Part shown: positions 47,257 to 56,296 of the stretch, piece after piece
Layout of the letters: the number at the start of each line of letters is the position of its first letter
How positions within the stretch are numbered: the stretch's first letter is position 1
Assembly: GCA_036245525.1 (NCBI GenBank)
Contig: BTPG01000004.1
Coordinates: forward strand, 158,450,811-158,514,810
Reading direction: 5' to 3'
From: Semisulcospira habei
Lineage: Eukaryota; Mollusca; Gastropoda; Semisulcospiridae
DNA length: 64,000 nucleotides
The notes under the pieces: generated by a model
Seen by the model: the letters and a program-made list of their open reading frames with translations, nothing else
What the model was told of the DNA's origin: nothing
Database searches by the model: none
Position numbers and translations under genes: made by a program

Positions 47257-48082
47257 ACGCCCACTGGATCTTTCGAGCCCAGCAGTAACTATGACAACGG
47301 CTACTTCGAGCTGCTGTTGGACAACCCTGTACAAGGTGGAAACTACTCCTGACGCCTGAATCTCAGCTCCCCGGCCTCTGTCTGTTTCCATGACGACGAC
47401 CCCATGGTGCAAGAGGTCAAGGTGACTGTTGATGAGGTGAAGGCCAGGCTGACACTGATCGAGTCCCAGCAAAGTCAGCTGAAAACAGAGAACTCCGACC
47501 TGACGGACAAGAACGCCGAACTGAAGGACAAGCTTCAGAGTCTGAAGACCCAGCACCACAAGGACATCACCAACCTGACAGACAAGAACGCCGACCTGAC
47601 GGACAAGAACGCCGATCTGATGGACAAGCTTCAGAGTTTGAAGAATCAGCACCACAAGGACATCACCAGCTTGACGGACAAGAACGCCGACCTGACGGAC
47701 AAGAACGCCGACCTGACAAATAAGCTTCAGGATCTGGAGATCCAGCACCACAAGGACATCACCAACCTGACGGACAAAAACGCCGACCTGACAAATAAGC
47801 TTCAGAATCTGGAGATCCAGCACCACAAGAACATCACCAACCTGACGGAGAAGAACGCCAACCTGACAAATAAGCTTCAGAGTCTAGAGACCCAGTACTA
47901 CAAGCACATCACCAACCTGTCGGACAAGAACGCCGACCTGACGGACAAGAACGCCGACCTGACAAATAAGCTTCAGAATCTGGAGACCCAGCACCACAAG
48001 GACATCACCAACCTGCAAAGCCAGCTGGACCAGCACCGCAGAGACAACATCAACGTCACAAACGTCGTTCATGTTCTGCAGG
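47257..48082 (+). pseudogene. Ig-like plus coiled-coil exon with an internal stop
   Basis: The exon follows an acceptor (TTGTGTTCATCAG) and ends at a donor (CTGCAGG|GTGAGA). The first part reads GSFEPSSNYDNGYFELLLDN, then GGNYS, a TGA at 47350-47352 and RLNLSSPASVCF. A Cys is expected at the stop in an Ig-type strand, so TGC to TGA is the simplest reading. The rest (47404 on) is a coiled coil of 25-residue repeats (LTDKNADLTNKLQ-LE-QHHKDIT), some with an extra DKNADLT heptad. Ig plus coiled coil resembles secreted molluscan lectin-type immune proteins (FREP-like), but the recognition domain is not in view. Translation from Met at 47404 would give only the coil. Confidence 0.6.
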
Positions 48083-48239
48083 GTGAGACTAGATCTTTCT
48101 GACTCCTTAACTTCTGCTTACAAAAGTGTCCCGTCCACTGCAGTGTGCGTCTAATATGGACTGGACTTTGTTTTAATTCAACACTAAAACGCAAAGGCAC
48201 AGCCGTCGCAGGAACATAGATTCAAAGTGGGTTTTATGT

Positions 48240-48350
48240 CCGCAAGAAACATATGTCCTAATAAACCCCGTAACAGCGGGGTCTCTTGGGGATCTATCTC
48301 TTGCACTGGCTGATGTTCGTTTTACTCGGCAATCAAGGGGTTATGTTTTC
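48240..48350. repeat. P5-like remnant
   Basis: GGGGATCTATCTCTTGCACT and GGCAATCAAGGGGTTA keep the P5 interior and right end. Confidence 0.5.
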
Positions 48351-48628
48351 CAACTTTTAACTTTTCTTTCTGTTTTTATGGCAAGCCTCTCTAAACAAGT
48401 ACATGCTGAACGTGGGGAATATTTCGTCAGACAGAAGTGCACTTGCTAGAGTCGTTTTACAATGAAATACAGTGGACTTGGCTTATGATGTGGTCGGGGA
48501 TAACCAGCATCAGATGTAGAAGTTGCTAATAACACGTTTTACTGAAGTCCTGACTACACATTGACCATGTTGACAACATGTATTAACAAACCTCCTATAT
48601 AACAACAAGAAAGTTGTCGTTTTGTTAT

Positions 48629-49160
48629 CTCCGTTATGTCTGTAGTGTGGGAGGGTGTTATTATCTCCGTTATGTCTGTAGTGTGGGAGGGTGTTATTAT
48701 CTCCGTTATATATGTAGTGTGGGAGGGTGTTATTATCTCCGTTATATCTGTAGTGTGGGAGGGTGTTATTATCTCCGTTATATCTGTAGTGTGGGAGGGT
48801 GTTATTATCTCCGTTATATCTGTAGTGTGGGTGTTATTATCTCCGTTGTATCTGTAGTGTGGGTGTTATTATCTCCGTTATATCTGTAATGTGGGTGTTA
48901 TTATCTCCGTTATATCTGTAGTGTGGGAGGGGGTTATTATCTCCGTTATATCTGTAGTGTGGGAGGGTGTTATTATCTCCCTTATATCTGTAGTGTGGGA
49001 GGGTGTTATTATCTCCGTTATATCTGTAGTGTGCGAGGGTGTTATTATCTCCGTTATATCTGTAGTGTGGGAGGGTGTTATTATCTCCGTCATATCTGTA
49101 GTGTGGGTGGGTGTTATTATCTCCGTTATATCTGTAGAGTGGGAGGGTGTTATTATCTCT
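48629..49160. repeat. 36-bp minisatellite
   Basis: Unit containing TTATCTCCGTTATATCTGTA and GTGTGGGAGGGTG, about 15 copies. A short form lacking GGAGG occurs at 48826-48900. The period keeps several frames open by chance. Confidence 0.95.
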
Positions 49161-49164
49161 GATA

Positions 49165-50078
49165 ACTTAGTGTGACAGCGACAGCGGTAAGTTAGTGCGA
49201 CAGCGACAGCAGTAAGTTAGTGCGACAGCGACAGCGGTAAGTTAGTGTGACAGTGACAGCGGTAAGTTAGTGCGACAGCGACAGCGGTAAGTTAGAGAGA
49301 CAGCGACAGCGGTAAGTTAGTGCGACAGCGACAGCAGTAAGTTAGTGCGACAGCGACAGCGGTAAGTTAGTATGACAGTGACAGCGGTAAGTTAGTGTGA
49401 CAGCGAACGCGGGAAGTTAGTGCGACAGCGACAGCAGTAAGTTAGTGTGACAGCGACAGCGGTAAATTAGTGCGATAGGGACAGAGGTAAGTTAGTGTGA
49501 CAGCGACAGCGGTAAGTTAGTGTGACAGAGACAGCAGTAAGTTAGTGTGACAGCGACAGCTGTAAGTTAGTGCACCAGCGACAGCAGTAAGTTAGTTTGA
49601 CAGTGACAGCGGTAAGTTAGTGTGACAGCGACAGTGGTAAGTTAGTGCGACAGCGACAGCGGTAAGTTAGTGCAACAGCAACAGCGGTAAGTTAGTGCGA
49701 CAGCGACAGCAGTATGTTAGTGTGACAGCGACAGTGGTAAGTTAGTGTGACAGCAACAGCGGCAAGTTAGTGCGACAGCAACAGCAGTAAGTTAGTGCGA
49801 CAGCGACAGCGGTAAGTTAGTGCGACAGCGACAGCTGTAAGTTAGTGTGACAGTGACAGTGGTAAGTTAGTGCCACAGCGACAGCGGTAAGTTAGTGTGA
49901 CAGTGAACGCGGGAAGTTAGTGTGACAGCGACAGCAGTAAGTTAGTGTGACAGCGACAGCGGTAAATTAGTGCGATAGTGACAGCGGGAAGTTAGTGTGA
50001 CAGCGACAGCGGTAAGTTAGTGTGACAGCAACAGCGGTAAGTTAGTGCGACAGCGGTAAGTTAGTGTGACAGCGACAG
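49165..50078. repeat. 25-bp minisatellite
   Basis: About 36 copies of GTTAGTGCGACAGCGACAGC GGTAA with transitions at fixed positions. It ends about 65 bp before the first gene of the Polinton-like element. Confidence 0.95.
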
Positions 50079-50119
50079 TAAGATCATAAGTTATTCACAG
50101 GTCCAAGCAAAGCTGTGTT

Positions 50120-50790
50120 ATTTTTTTATTTTTCATTATAAAATGAACCAAGACGAATTACTTCTTCTAAGCGATATCTGTGCTGTAGAAAACAAAGACT
50201 TAGACTCGAAAAAACAGCGTCTTCTCTCTGTAGTTGTTTCTGGAAATTCAAAAGCTTTTCTCGGAAAACAATACATGACAGAAGACATAGAATCTCTTAC
50301 CACTGATGAACTATTTAAACTTCATTCGAAATATGAAAACCACATTGCTTCACTAATGACACGTGATTTGAGTCGATCTCTTGTCTGCCTATACACAAAA
50401 GCTGTGAGTCACTTCCTACCTGTTGATAGTGACAGCCTTTCACATGATCTAGAAAGCAACCCCATAGTTTCAAGTTCAATAGGCAAATTAGCATGCCTTA
50501 TGTTTTACAAGTTTGGGAATTACCTTGCACCTGTGGTAACCTTGCTCGTTACTAGTAGTCATATTGATTTTTCTAAAATGAATTTTAAATTAGAAGAAAA
50601 TGGACGAGACCCAGACGACTCCACAACAGAGTCCTGTCTTGACACAGGTTCAAACAGTGACTAAGGCTATAAGCCCAGGTTGAATAGAGGCTGGGAAAAG
50701 ATTAGCTGAATATAACAGACAAAAAAAATTACAGCTTCAAGCATTAATAGAAAAGACCGACACACCATCAACAGCACCAGCGTCACTACC
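50120..50790 (+). repeat. Left terminal inverted repeat (gene-bearing)
   Basis: It matches the reverse complement of 61690-62345, closely over gene A and more loosely over gene B. Similarity begins only about 25 bases before the gene A ATG (ATTATAAAATGAA), whereas the right copy has 300 more bases outward. Confidence 0.8.
50143..50664 (+). CDS. Polinton-like gene A, left copy (unknown function)
   Basis: 173 codons, intact. Start MNQDELLLLSDICAVENKDL; mostly helical and charged at first. A hydrophobic stretch (KLACLMFYKFGNYLAPVVTL) lies near residues 118-145. The ATG is preceded by TTATTTTTCATTATAAA. The twin copy lies in opposite orientation at 61788-62321. Not a family I can name; its position in the terminal repeat suggests an early or accessory role, by inference only. 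Confidence 0.8.
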   Translation: MNQDELLLLSDICAVENKDLDSKKQRLLSVVVSGNSKAFLGKQYMTEDIESLTTDELFKLHSKYENHIASLMTRDLSRSLVCLYTKAVSHFLPVDSDSLSHDLESNPIVSSSIGKLACLMFYKFGNYLAPVVTLLVTSSHIDFSKMNFKLEENGRDPDDSTTESCLDTGSNSD

Positions 50791-50836
50791 GTCACACCCC
50801 CAACAAACAGCCAACAATCCAGTCAATCATTCTTAA
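50600..50836 (+). pseudogene. Polinton-like gene B, left copy (stop)
   Basis: It overlaps the end of gene A in another frame. It starts MDETQTTPQQSPVLTQV and has a TGA at 50681-50683 where the right copy has Arg. It continues AGKRLAEYNRQKKLQLQ, a basic stretch, and ends at 50836, before the membrane segment found in the right copy. It overlaps gene C tail-to-tail. Confidence 0.65.
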
Positions 50837-51004
50837 CCCGTTCGCAAACAGAGCTATACCTCCTACAGATAATCCGGCTGAAACCACATGCACAGCCATT
50901 GAAGTGTTGTGTACAGAATTGAAACCAGTTTTGTAACGTCGTTTGCACAGGGAGTATTTTGCTTGTTCTTCTTCCAAATACTTCAACGCTTCTGTAATAT
51001 TCAT
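50792..51004 (-). CDS. Polinton-like gene C, small membrane-type protein
   Basis: 70 codons, minus strand. N-terminal amphipathic, charged part (EALKYLEEEQAKYSLCKRR) and a C-terminal hydrophobic stretch (MAVHVVSAGLSVGGIALFAN). It lies 12 bases after gene D in the same frame, so the two may be transcribed together. Function unknown; a membrane-active minor virion protein is possible. Confidence 0.55.
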   Translation of the reverse strand: MNITEALKYLEEEQAKYSLCKRRYKTGFNSVHNTSMAVHVVSAGLSVGGIALFANGLRMIDWIVGCLLGV

Positions 51005-51016
51005 TAAACGGGTGCT

Positions 51017-51379
51017 TTAACATGTTAATTTTACAAGACTTAAAGATAATGAATACCCAGTACCTTTTGGAAATTCTAATGTAACAAGTAAGTTAGCCGG
51101 ATTTAAAGTTGCTTTAATTTTAAATTCATTTTGAAACCATTCAGCTAAAGTACAAAAGTCATAATATCCAGCTCGTAAAACATTAGCACCCTCAGTACTA
51201 ACAAACTCAGTTCCAGATACATGAGCTACATAATATTTTTTATCATCATCTACATTAAACCACTTTACTGTGTAAAACATTTCATGGATAGCTACCGCCT
51301 TGCTACCATCTCGGTTATTAATCCCATTAGTTAACCACACTGGTTTGCTTGTGTCAAGATTTGTTAAGGTAATAAACAT
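51017..51379 (-). CDS. Polinton-like gene D, beta-rich protein (candidate minor structural)
   Basis: 120 codons, intact. Alternating hydrophobic/polar segments (MFYTVKWFNVDDDKKYYVAH, GYYDFCTLAEWFQNEFKIKA, LLVTLEFPKG) suggest a beta-rich fold. It starts 25 bp from the divergent gene E, with TTTATTATCTCATAAAA between them. The position in the virion block suggests a capsid accessory such as a fibre or vertex protein; not demonstrated. Confidence 0.55.
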   Translation of the reverse strand: MFITLTNLDTSKPVWLTNGINNRDGSKAVAIHEMFYTVKWFNVDDDKKYYVAHVSGTEFVSTEGANVLRAGYYDFCTLAEWFQNEFKIKATLNPANLLVTLEFPKGTGYSLSLSLVKLTC

Positions 51380-51404
51380 TTTTATTATCTCATAAAAAAG
51401 AAGG

Positions 51405-52607
51405 ATGGAATTTAAATCACCAACAAGCGTTACTACAAACGCATTTCAATTTAATGTGAATGCCAAATATAATGTCGCACCTACTTATGAACAGAAAATA
51501 ATTCAACTAAATCAGCTTGATATAGCTGTAAACGAACAAGATCTATTTCAAGTGAAAGTACCCAACCCCTTTGATCAATATCTAAACCCTCCAATAACAG
51601 ATGATGCTACTGCAAGAAAGTGGTCCTCAAGTCCACTACAGATGTTTCAAAACCAACTCAACTTTGCTATACTGTGTTCTACTACAGGCTGTGGTGTTTC
51701 ATTTACAGACCACTTGAATCACTCAAACAAACTTATTAGGTCTATCTACCGTTTCCATGTTTATTACCAGCTTAGACGTATTTTGTCAGAACTTCATACA
51801 CCAGTACCAACTGAATCTAGCTTCAACAGGTTTAACAACCCCATGGATATGAAAGCGTTTGAACGCATATGTAATGAATTTAACATAAGCACTAAGTATG
51901 ACTTTACACAAAAACTTGATGATCACAATGGCATGGGTACATTGTATTATGCTATGAGTCACAGACAATATCCACAAGATTACTACCCTGGTTACACTTC
52001 ATTCTCATCAAAATCACAAGAAGTCTGGTTAGGCTCAATAGAACAGAAATAGTCTAATGCCTGGACAACATTTATTTTAGACAAGAGTGACGGGTTTACT
52101 CAAGCAGGAGTCGAGAGTGTAAATGAGTCAATCAGAACATATGTCTGGTGTTTACTAGGAGCACAATCATTAACAAAATCAAATATATTAAACGGGAGTG
52201 GCAAATTTGAAGCACAAAAACAGTTTCTTGCTAATTTAGAAGACTCAATCAATTCAACAGTAGATCTCCCGTCAAGCATACAGCGCTATCAAGACGTTCT
52301 TAGATATGCCAGATCAAAAGTTGACTTTGTAGTTGGCATCGGGTTATACATGTTGCCATCTGACCTTCAACTCCAAATGGGGACAATAACAAATTATAAT
52401 AATGAAATCATTGTTGCTGGTCATGATCAAAAACTCAGTCTTAATCAATCTGTAAACTTGGGGGCCACAACCACACATGTTCAGTCATTAAAACCATTAC
52501 AGACGGTAACACCCCCGGCCCCGGCCCCAACACCAGTGCCCATACAACCAGTACAGTCAACCCCTGACACACATGAGTCAGAGAGAACTGCATTGGTAAT
52601 AGGTTAA
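51405..52607 (+). pseudogene. Polinton-like gene E, candidate minor capsid protein (stop)
   Basis: 400 codons with one in-frame TAG at 52050-52052, between two Trp-containing blocks; the frame is otherwise open. Recognisable parts are TNAFQFNVNAKYNVAPTYEQ at the start, FVVGIGLYMLPSDLQLQMGT near residue 310 and a Pro-rich tail (PAPAPTPVPIQPVQ). Paired with D across a 25-bp divergent promoter. A vertex (penton-like) role is inferred from neighbourhood and size, not from a motif. Confidence 0.6.
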
Positions 52608-52621
52608 CGGGATTAGGAGTT

Positions 52622-52804
52622 TTACTTCTTTACCTGTTTCATTAAATAACCCACCATTAACCCTCCTACTGTAATCAAAAAGACCCAAACATTTTCTGCC
52701 ATAAATCCAACTACCTTTGCTGCTGTAGTAATAAGCCAACTGACAACTGTGCCAATTATACCAGGCAAAGCGTCCATTGCTTTCACAGCCAATTTCTTAA
52801 GCAA
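52622..52804 (-). CDS. Polinton-like gene F, 60-residue hydrophobic protein
   Basis: Starts MLKKLAVKAMDALPGIIGTV and has two hydrophobic stretches (GTVVSWLITTAAKVVGF, VWVFLITVGGLMVGYLM) with a Lys-rich end. Small basic-hydrophobic proteins of this kind occur in Polinton/adintovirus virion modules. It follows gene G by 3 bases. Confidence 0.65.
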   Translation of the reverse strand: MLKKLAVKAMDALPGIIGTVVSWLITTAAKVVGFMAENVWVFLITVGGLMVGYLMKQVKK

Positions 52805-52807
52805 GTC

Positions 52808-53847
52808 TCATATGTGAGACAGTTGTTTCTTTACCCATGACTGTAAATCTTTTGGGTCAGTTGGGGCCAGTGGACCTGGTGGACCTGGAGGTGCTGGACC
52901 CCCACCAACCCCAGAGACAGCTAACACAACAGTACTGATAATAAACCCAAGAGCTGTAATTAAACTCGCAATTGTGATACCCTGTTCTCTGAAAAGTGTT
53001 TTCAATCTCTTAGCCAGAGTAGTGTCTTCATGAAGTATTTTCTGAATAGTTTCTCTAATCCTGTTGACTTGTGTTTTCAGTTTTTGTCTTCCAATACTAA
53101 TCGTTTCTAACCTTCCTGATCTTTCTATCTGCAAATCATTTAATCTGTGTTGTATTCTTTCTTTCATTTCTGTGTCAAGATTCCCATTGTCTGCAGTAGC
53201 CAGTTTCTCTTTTTCACGTTCTATGTGTTTATCAAGCTCACCTAGTTTGGCTACATTGTTTACCATCTCACCTCTTATCGTCTGCAGAGATTTATCCAAC
53301 CCTATAATCTCCCTCATTGACAAAGGCGGATCATCTATTGTTTTCATAGCATCATTTATTTGTCCTTCAGTAAATGAGGTTTCTTGTATCACTGTGTTTG
53401 CTATTTCTGGTAGGCTTGTTACTGGTGCCATTTCAATTTCTTGCCCTGTTGGTAACTTTGTTTGCATGTCGTGAAGCGCACTAACAAGTCTAGGCATGAC
53501 AGGAGACCCCCCAATACCAAGATACCTTGCCAACCCAGAGTTACCACCGACTTCACCTTTAATTGTACTTAAAGCTCTAAACTTAGCAGTGTTATTTTAT
53601 GTGTTAGATATATTTTCCCTCTGTCTGTATTTACAAATAAGTGTCCTTTATCATATTCAAACTGAGTAGGATCTATTACATCTGGGTGAGCACCAACACT
53701 GTCATAAAATGAGTTTACTTTGTCTTTTAACAGTTCATGATACATACTACTACTAGTTACCATTCCAGTCATATCTGTGATACTGGTATCTGAGGCATCC
53801 ATGACATCCATTTCAAAATCACCATGACCAAATCCTCCCGCTGCCAT
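52808..53847 (-). pseudogene. Polinton-like gene G, helical virion-type protein (frameshift)
   Basis: Two open parts, 53847-53569 and 53600-52808, lie in different frames and meet at an A-rich ATAAAATAACA at 53588-53602. The N-terminal part is Gly/Asp-rich (GGFGHGDFEMDVMDASD); the main part has a long charged helical region (DKHIEREKEKLA), a hydrophobic segment (GITIASLITALGFIISTVVL) and a collagen-like GPAPPGPPGPLAP. Likely a membrane-interacting minor virion protein. The start is 40 bp from the divergent capsid gene. Confidence 0.65.
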
Positions 53848-53867
53848 TGTTTTATTAATTTAATATT

Positions 53868-53890
53868 TTTTATTGTGCATAATAAAAATG
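53868..53890 (+). promoter_or_regulatory. A/T-rich start module of the capsid gene
   Basis: TTGTGCATAATAAAAATG runs directly into the start codon. The same TTGT plus AATAAAA layout, with 12-17 bases from TTGT to ATG, precedes the ATPase (55182), gene H (55808) and polymerase (56280). Confidence 0.45.
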
Positions 53891-55174
53891 ACCCAGTCTT
53901 ATGGATCAAAGTTAGACCCATACAGAAAACTACGTGAGCCTCTTGGTGTTAAGGGCATTAGACAATCAATCGTCGTTACAAACAATCCAAGTACCATAGA
54001 TCAGAACCAAACACTTACAGTCAAGTTTCCAAATTTAGGTCCCAGTGACATTATTGTTCCTGGCACTGCACGCCTTCCATTTAATATTGAACTATCATCA
54101 GACACAGATGTAAACAGAACACTAGTTAACAATCTGGGCAGAGCAATTGTTAGAACTATTAAAGTAAAACTTGAAGGACAGGAAGTGTTTAGTCTCGACG
54201 ATGCTGATTTGTTCTACTGTTACAAAGATCTTTGGCTTACACAAGAAGAACGAGAAGACCGTATTTACCAAGGCATACAGTCAGATAATGTTGGTAAACT
54301 TCGAATCGATGCAGGAGATAAAGTAACTACTGGGGTGGCCAAAGACATTATTATAGCAGAAACATATGGAACTAGGTTTTACATTCCACTTGAGTTTGAA
54401 ATCCTAACAGCACATTTACCTTATTACCAAGGAGCACTGAATGACCGTCTGAGTTTTGAATTAACTTTCAATGACTACTCCAAAATTATTAAATCATCTG
54501 ATCCCAATGCAACATATAAGATCTCTAACATTTCTTTGAAATATGAAATTGTCACACATGATTATTTAGCTACTCTCATTCAAAATCAGTAGAAGACAAA
54601 ACTGCCGATTTATTATGACAGGGTGATTAGACATAGTTTAATACCCAAAGACAAGAGCGACACAATGTGCAACATAATCTTGAACACACCTGCCAGGCCA
54701 CTGAAAGGTATACTCATGTTGTTTGTTGAACCCGCGGCTCCATACAAAATAGACTCAGAAAAATTCTATAATCCAAAGATTACACATTTGTCTTGTACAA
54801 TCGAAGGCCGTCCTAATCAAGTGTATGCTTCAGGTTTGTTACCTTATCAACACTACGATGAGATCACAAAGTATTTTGCAGGTGGAAGGATTAGAGATAA
54901 ACCTGCAAACATTGCGTGCAAAGATTTACATCTGTATGACGTAAGGAGTGGTCAATACCTTACAAATAAATATGCTCTTTGGTTAGATCTTCGTAGTACA
55001 GATGATGATTATCTTCATGGGTCAGGTCGAAAGGTTGAAAACGGCAGTGATGGGATTACAATTCAGATACAAAAAAAGGATGAAACTGCTGCAGCAATAA
55101 ATATATATTTGTATTTGATATATGACGCACAAATGAGCATAGAAGAGAGCAGACTAAAGGGTGTCATGTATTAA
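53888..55174 (+). pseudogene. Major capsid protein, double-jelly-roll type (stop)
   Basis: 428 codons with one TAG at 54590-54592 in an otherwise open frame. The start is set at MTQSYGSKLDPYRKLREPL, right after the AATAAAA module. Beta-strand-rich halves (RAIVRTIKVKLEGQEVF; GILMLFVEPAAPYKIDSEKF; NIYLYLIYDAQMSIEESR) and the order capsid then ATPase fit the hexon-like major capsid of Polintons and adintoviruses. Assignment is from overall pattern and context. The stop falls between the two halves, so only the N-terminal one would be made. Confidence 0.7.
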
Positions 55175-55193
55175 AATTATATTGTGTATTAAA

Positions 55194-55794
55194 ATGAACC
55201 AGAGCTTGATGACACTTGACCTACACTGTGGATTGTTTTGCGGTGCCACAGGGTGCGGTAAAACTGAATTTGTACTTAATCTCTTACAAACAAGATACAT
55301 ACACCACTTTGAAAACATTTTACTATTTTGTCCTACAATCAAACACAACAAAGCTTATCACAACCGTTTATTCATTTGGACTGACAGCAACATATACTAA
55401 GTCGACCATGAGAAAAAACTGAATGACTACCTACAATATTTTTACAAGCAATTTGAAGGACAGCCAACGTTGTTTATTGTTGATGACTGCTCAGCATAGA
55501 AAGACATTGTCAAGAAGAGAAACACATTAGCAGAACTTGCCTTCAGTGGCAGACACGCAAATGTAAGTGTATGGATTCTCACTCAGAAATATAATGCTGT
55601 ACTGAAAGATTTTCGAGAACAGTTAAAGTTTATCTGTTTGTTTTACTGTAGACTTTGAAGACTGTCTCAGAGAGAACGATGTCATCCCAAATAAACATGA
55701 ACGAGATGATGTAAAAAATAAACTGAAATCAACTAAGCATCTAAAGCTCATTTTAAAGACAGATCAGCCCACAGGGTATGGGTTAGTAAATTAA
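55194..55794 (+). pseudogene. Packaging ATPase (FtsK/HerA-like), broken
   Basis: About 200 codons. Walker A GATGCGKTE at residues 17-25; Walker B LFIVDDCS near residue 95; then LAFSGRHANVSVWILTQKY. Stops at 55398-55400 (TAA) and 55497-55499 (TAG) and a frameshift near 55645-55655 break it. The last part resumes as DFEDCLRENDVIPNKHERDD and ends at 55794. These ATPases drive genome packaging into the capsid. The start lies 19 bp after the capsid gene stop. Confidence 0.85.
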
Positions 55795-55821
55795 TTTATA
55801 CATTTGTTTGTCCAATAAAAA

Positions 55822-56217
55822 ATGACAGACAGACAAATCCAAGTGTTTGATGTTACAGAATGCTTCAAAGATGTTAAGTGTTTTTATGACTTAAAATCAT
55901 GTGTGTTTGAACCCAGCTTTAAACTCTCAACACCGACAATAAGGATATACATGACATATAATGTTACTTTGGAATATTCAGATGGATTACCACGTTATGA
56001 TTATGAGACTGTTGATCTTAAGACAAATGCTTTTAAAGTTTATAATGCTAACAGTGGCCACTTGCGTTGGTTTGAGGTACTGTGTGAAGACATATTTGAT
56101 CAATTAAGAAAACTACATTGTTACATTGAAAGTGTTACATTCAATAAAGTGATATTACATCTGCAGGTCAAGACTTCAAGTCAAACACCAGGGAAGTGGT
56201 TGACTTGTTTACCATAA
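55822..56217 (+). CDS. Polinton-like gene H, unknown 131-residue protein
   Basis: Intact. It starts MTDRQIQVFDVTECFKDVKC; alternating strands (IRIYMTYNVTLEYSDGLPRY) and no membrane segment. It sits between ATPase and polymerase on the same strand. The ATG is preceded by TTTGTCCAATAAAAA. I do not recognise it; the slot is where related elements often have small virion or regulatory genes. Confidence 0.6.
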   Translation: MTDRQIQVFDVTECFKDVKCFYDLKSCVFEPSFKLSTPTIRIYMTYNVTLEYSDGLPRYDYETVDLKTNAFKVYNANSGHLRWFEVLCEDIFDQLRKLHCYIESVTFNKVILHLQVKTSSQTPGKWLTCLP

Positions 56218-56296
56218 CTACAGATAATACAGTATTACATATGGTGTGTCAGTGGTAATATTTTTTTTCATTTATTATTTTGTCGGTCAAATAAAA

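Noticed and set aside
48614..49175. Repeat proteins of 12-residue units on both strands
   Set aside because: A 36-bp period keeps frames open by arithmetic; no start context, splice sites or composition support coding.
50823..51023. Alternative minus-strand frame overlapping gene C
   Set aside because: The frame used for gene C has the more protein-like amphipathic and membrane pattern.
56246..56296. Upstream Met for the polymerase
   Set aside because: The added segment is hydrophobic, translated from T-rich DNA; the Met at 56297 has the context shared with neighbouring genes.
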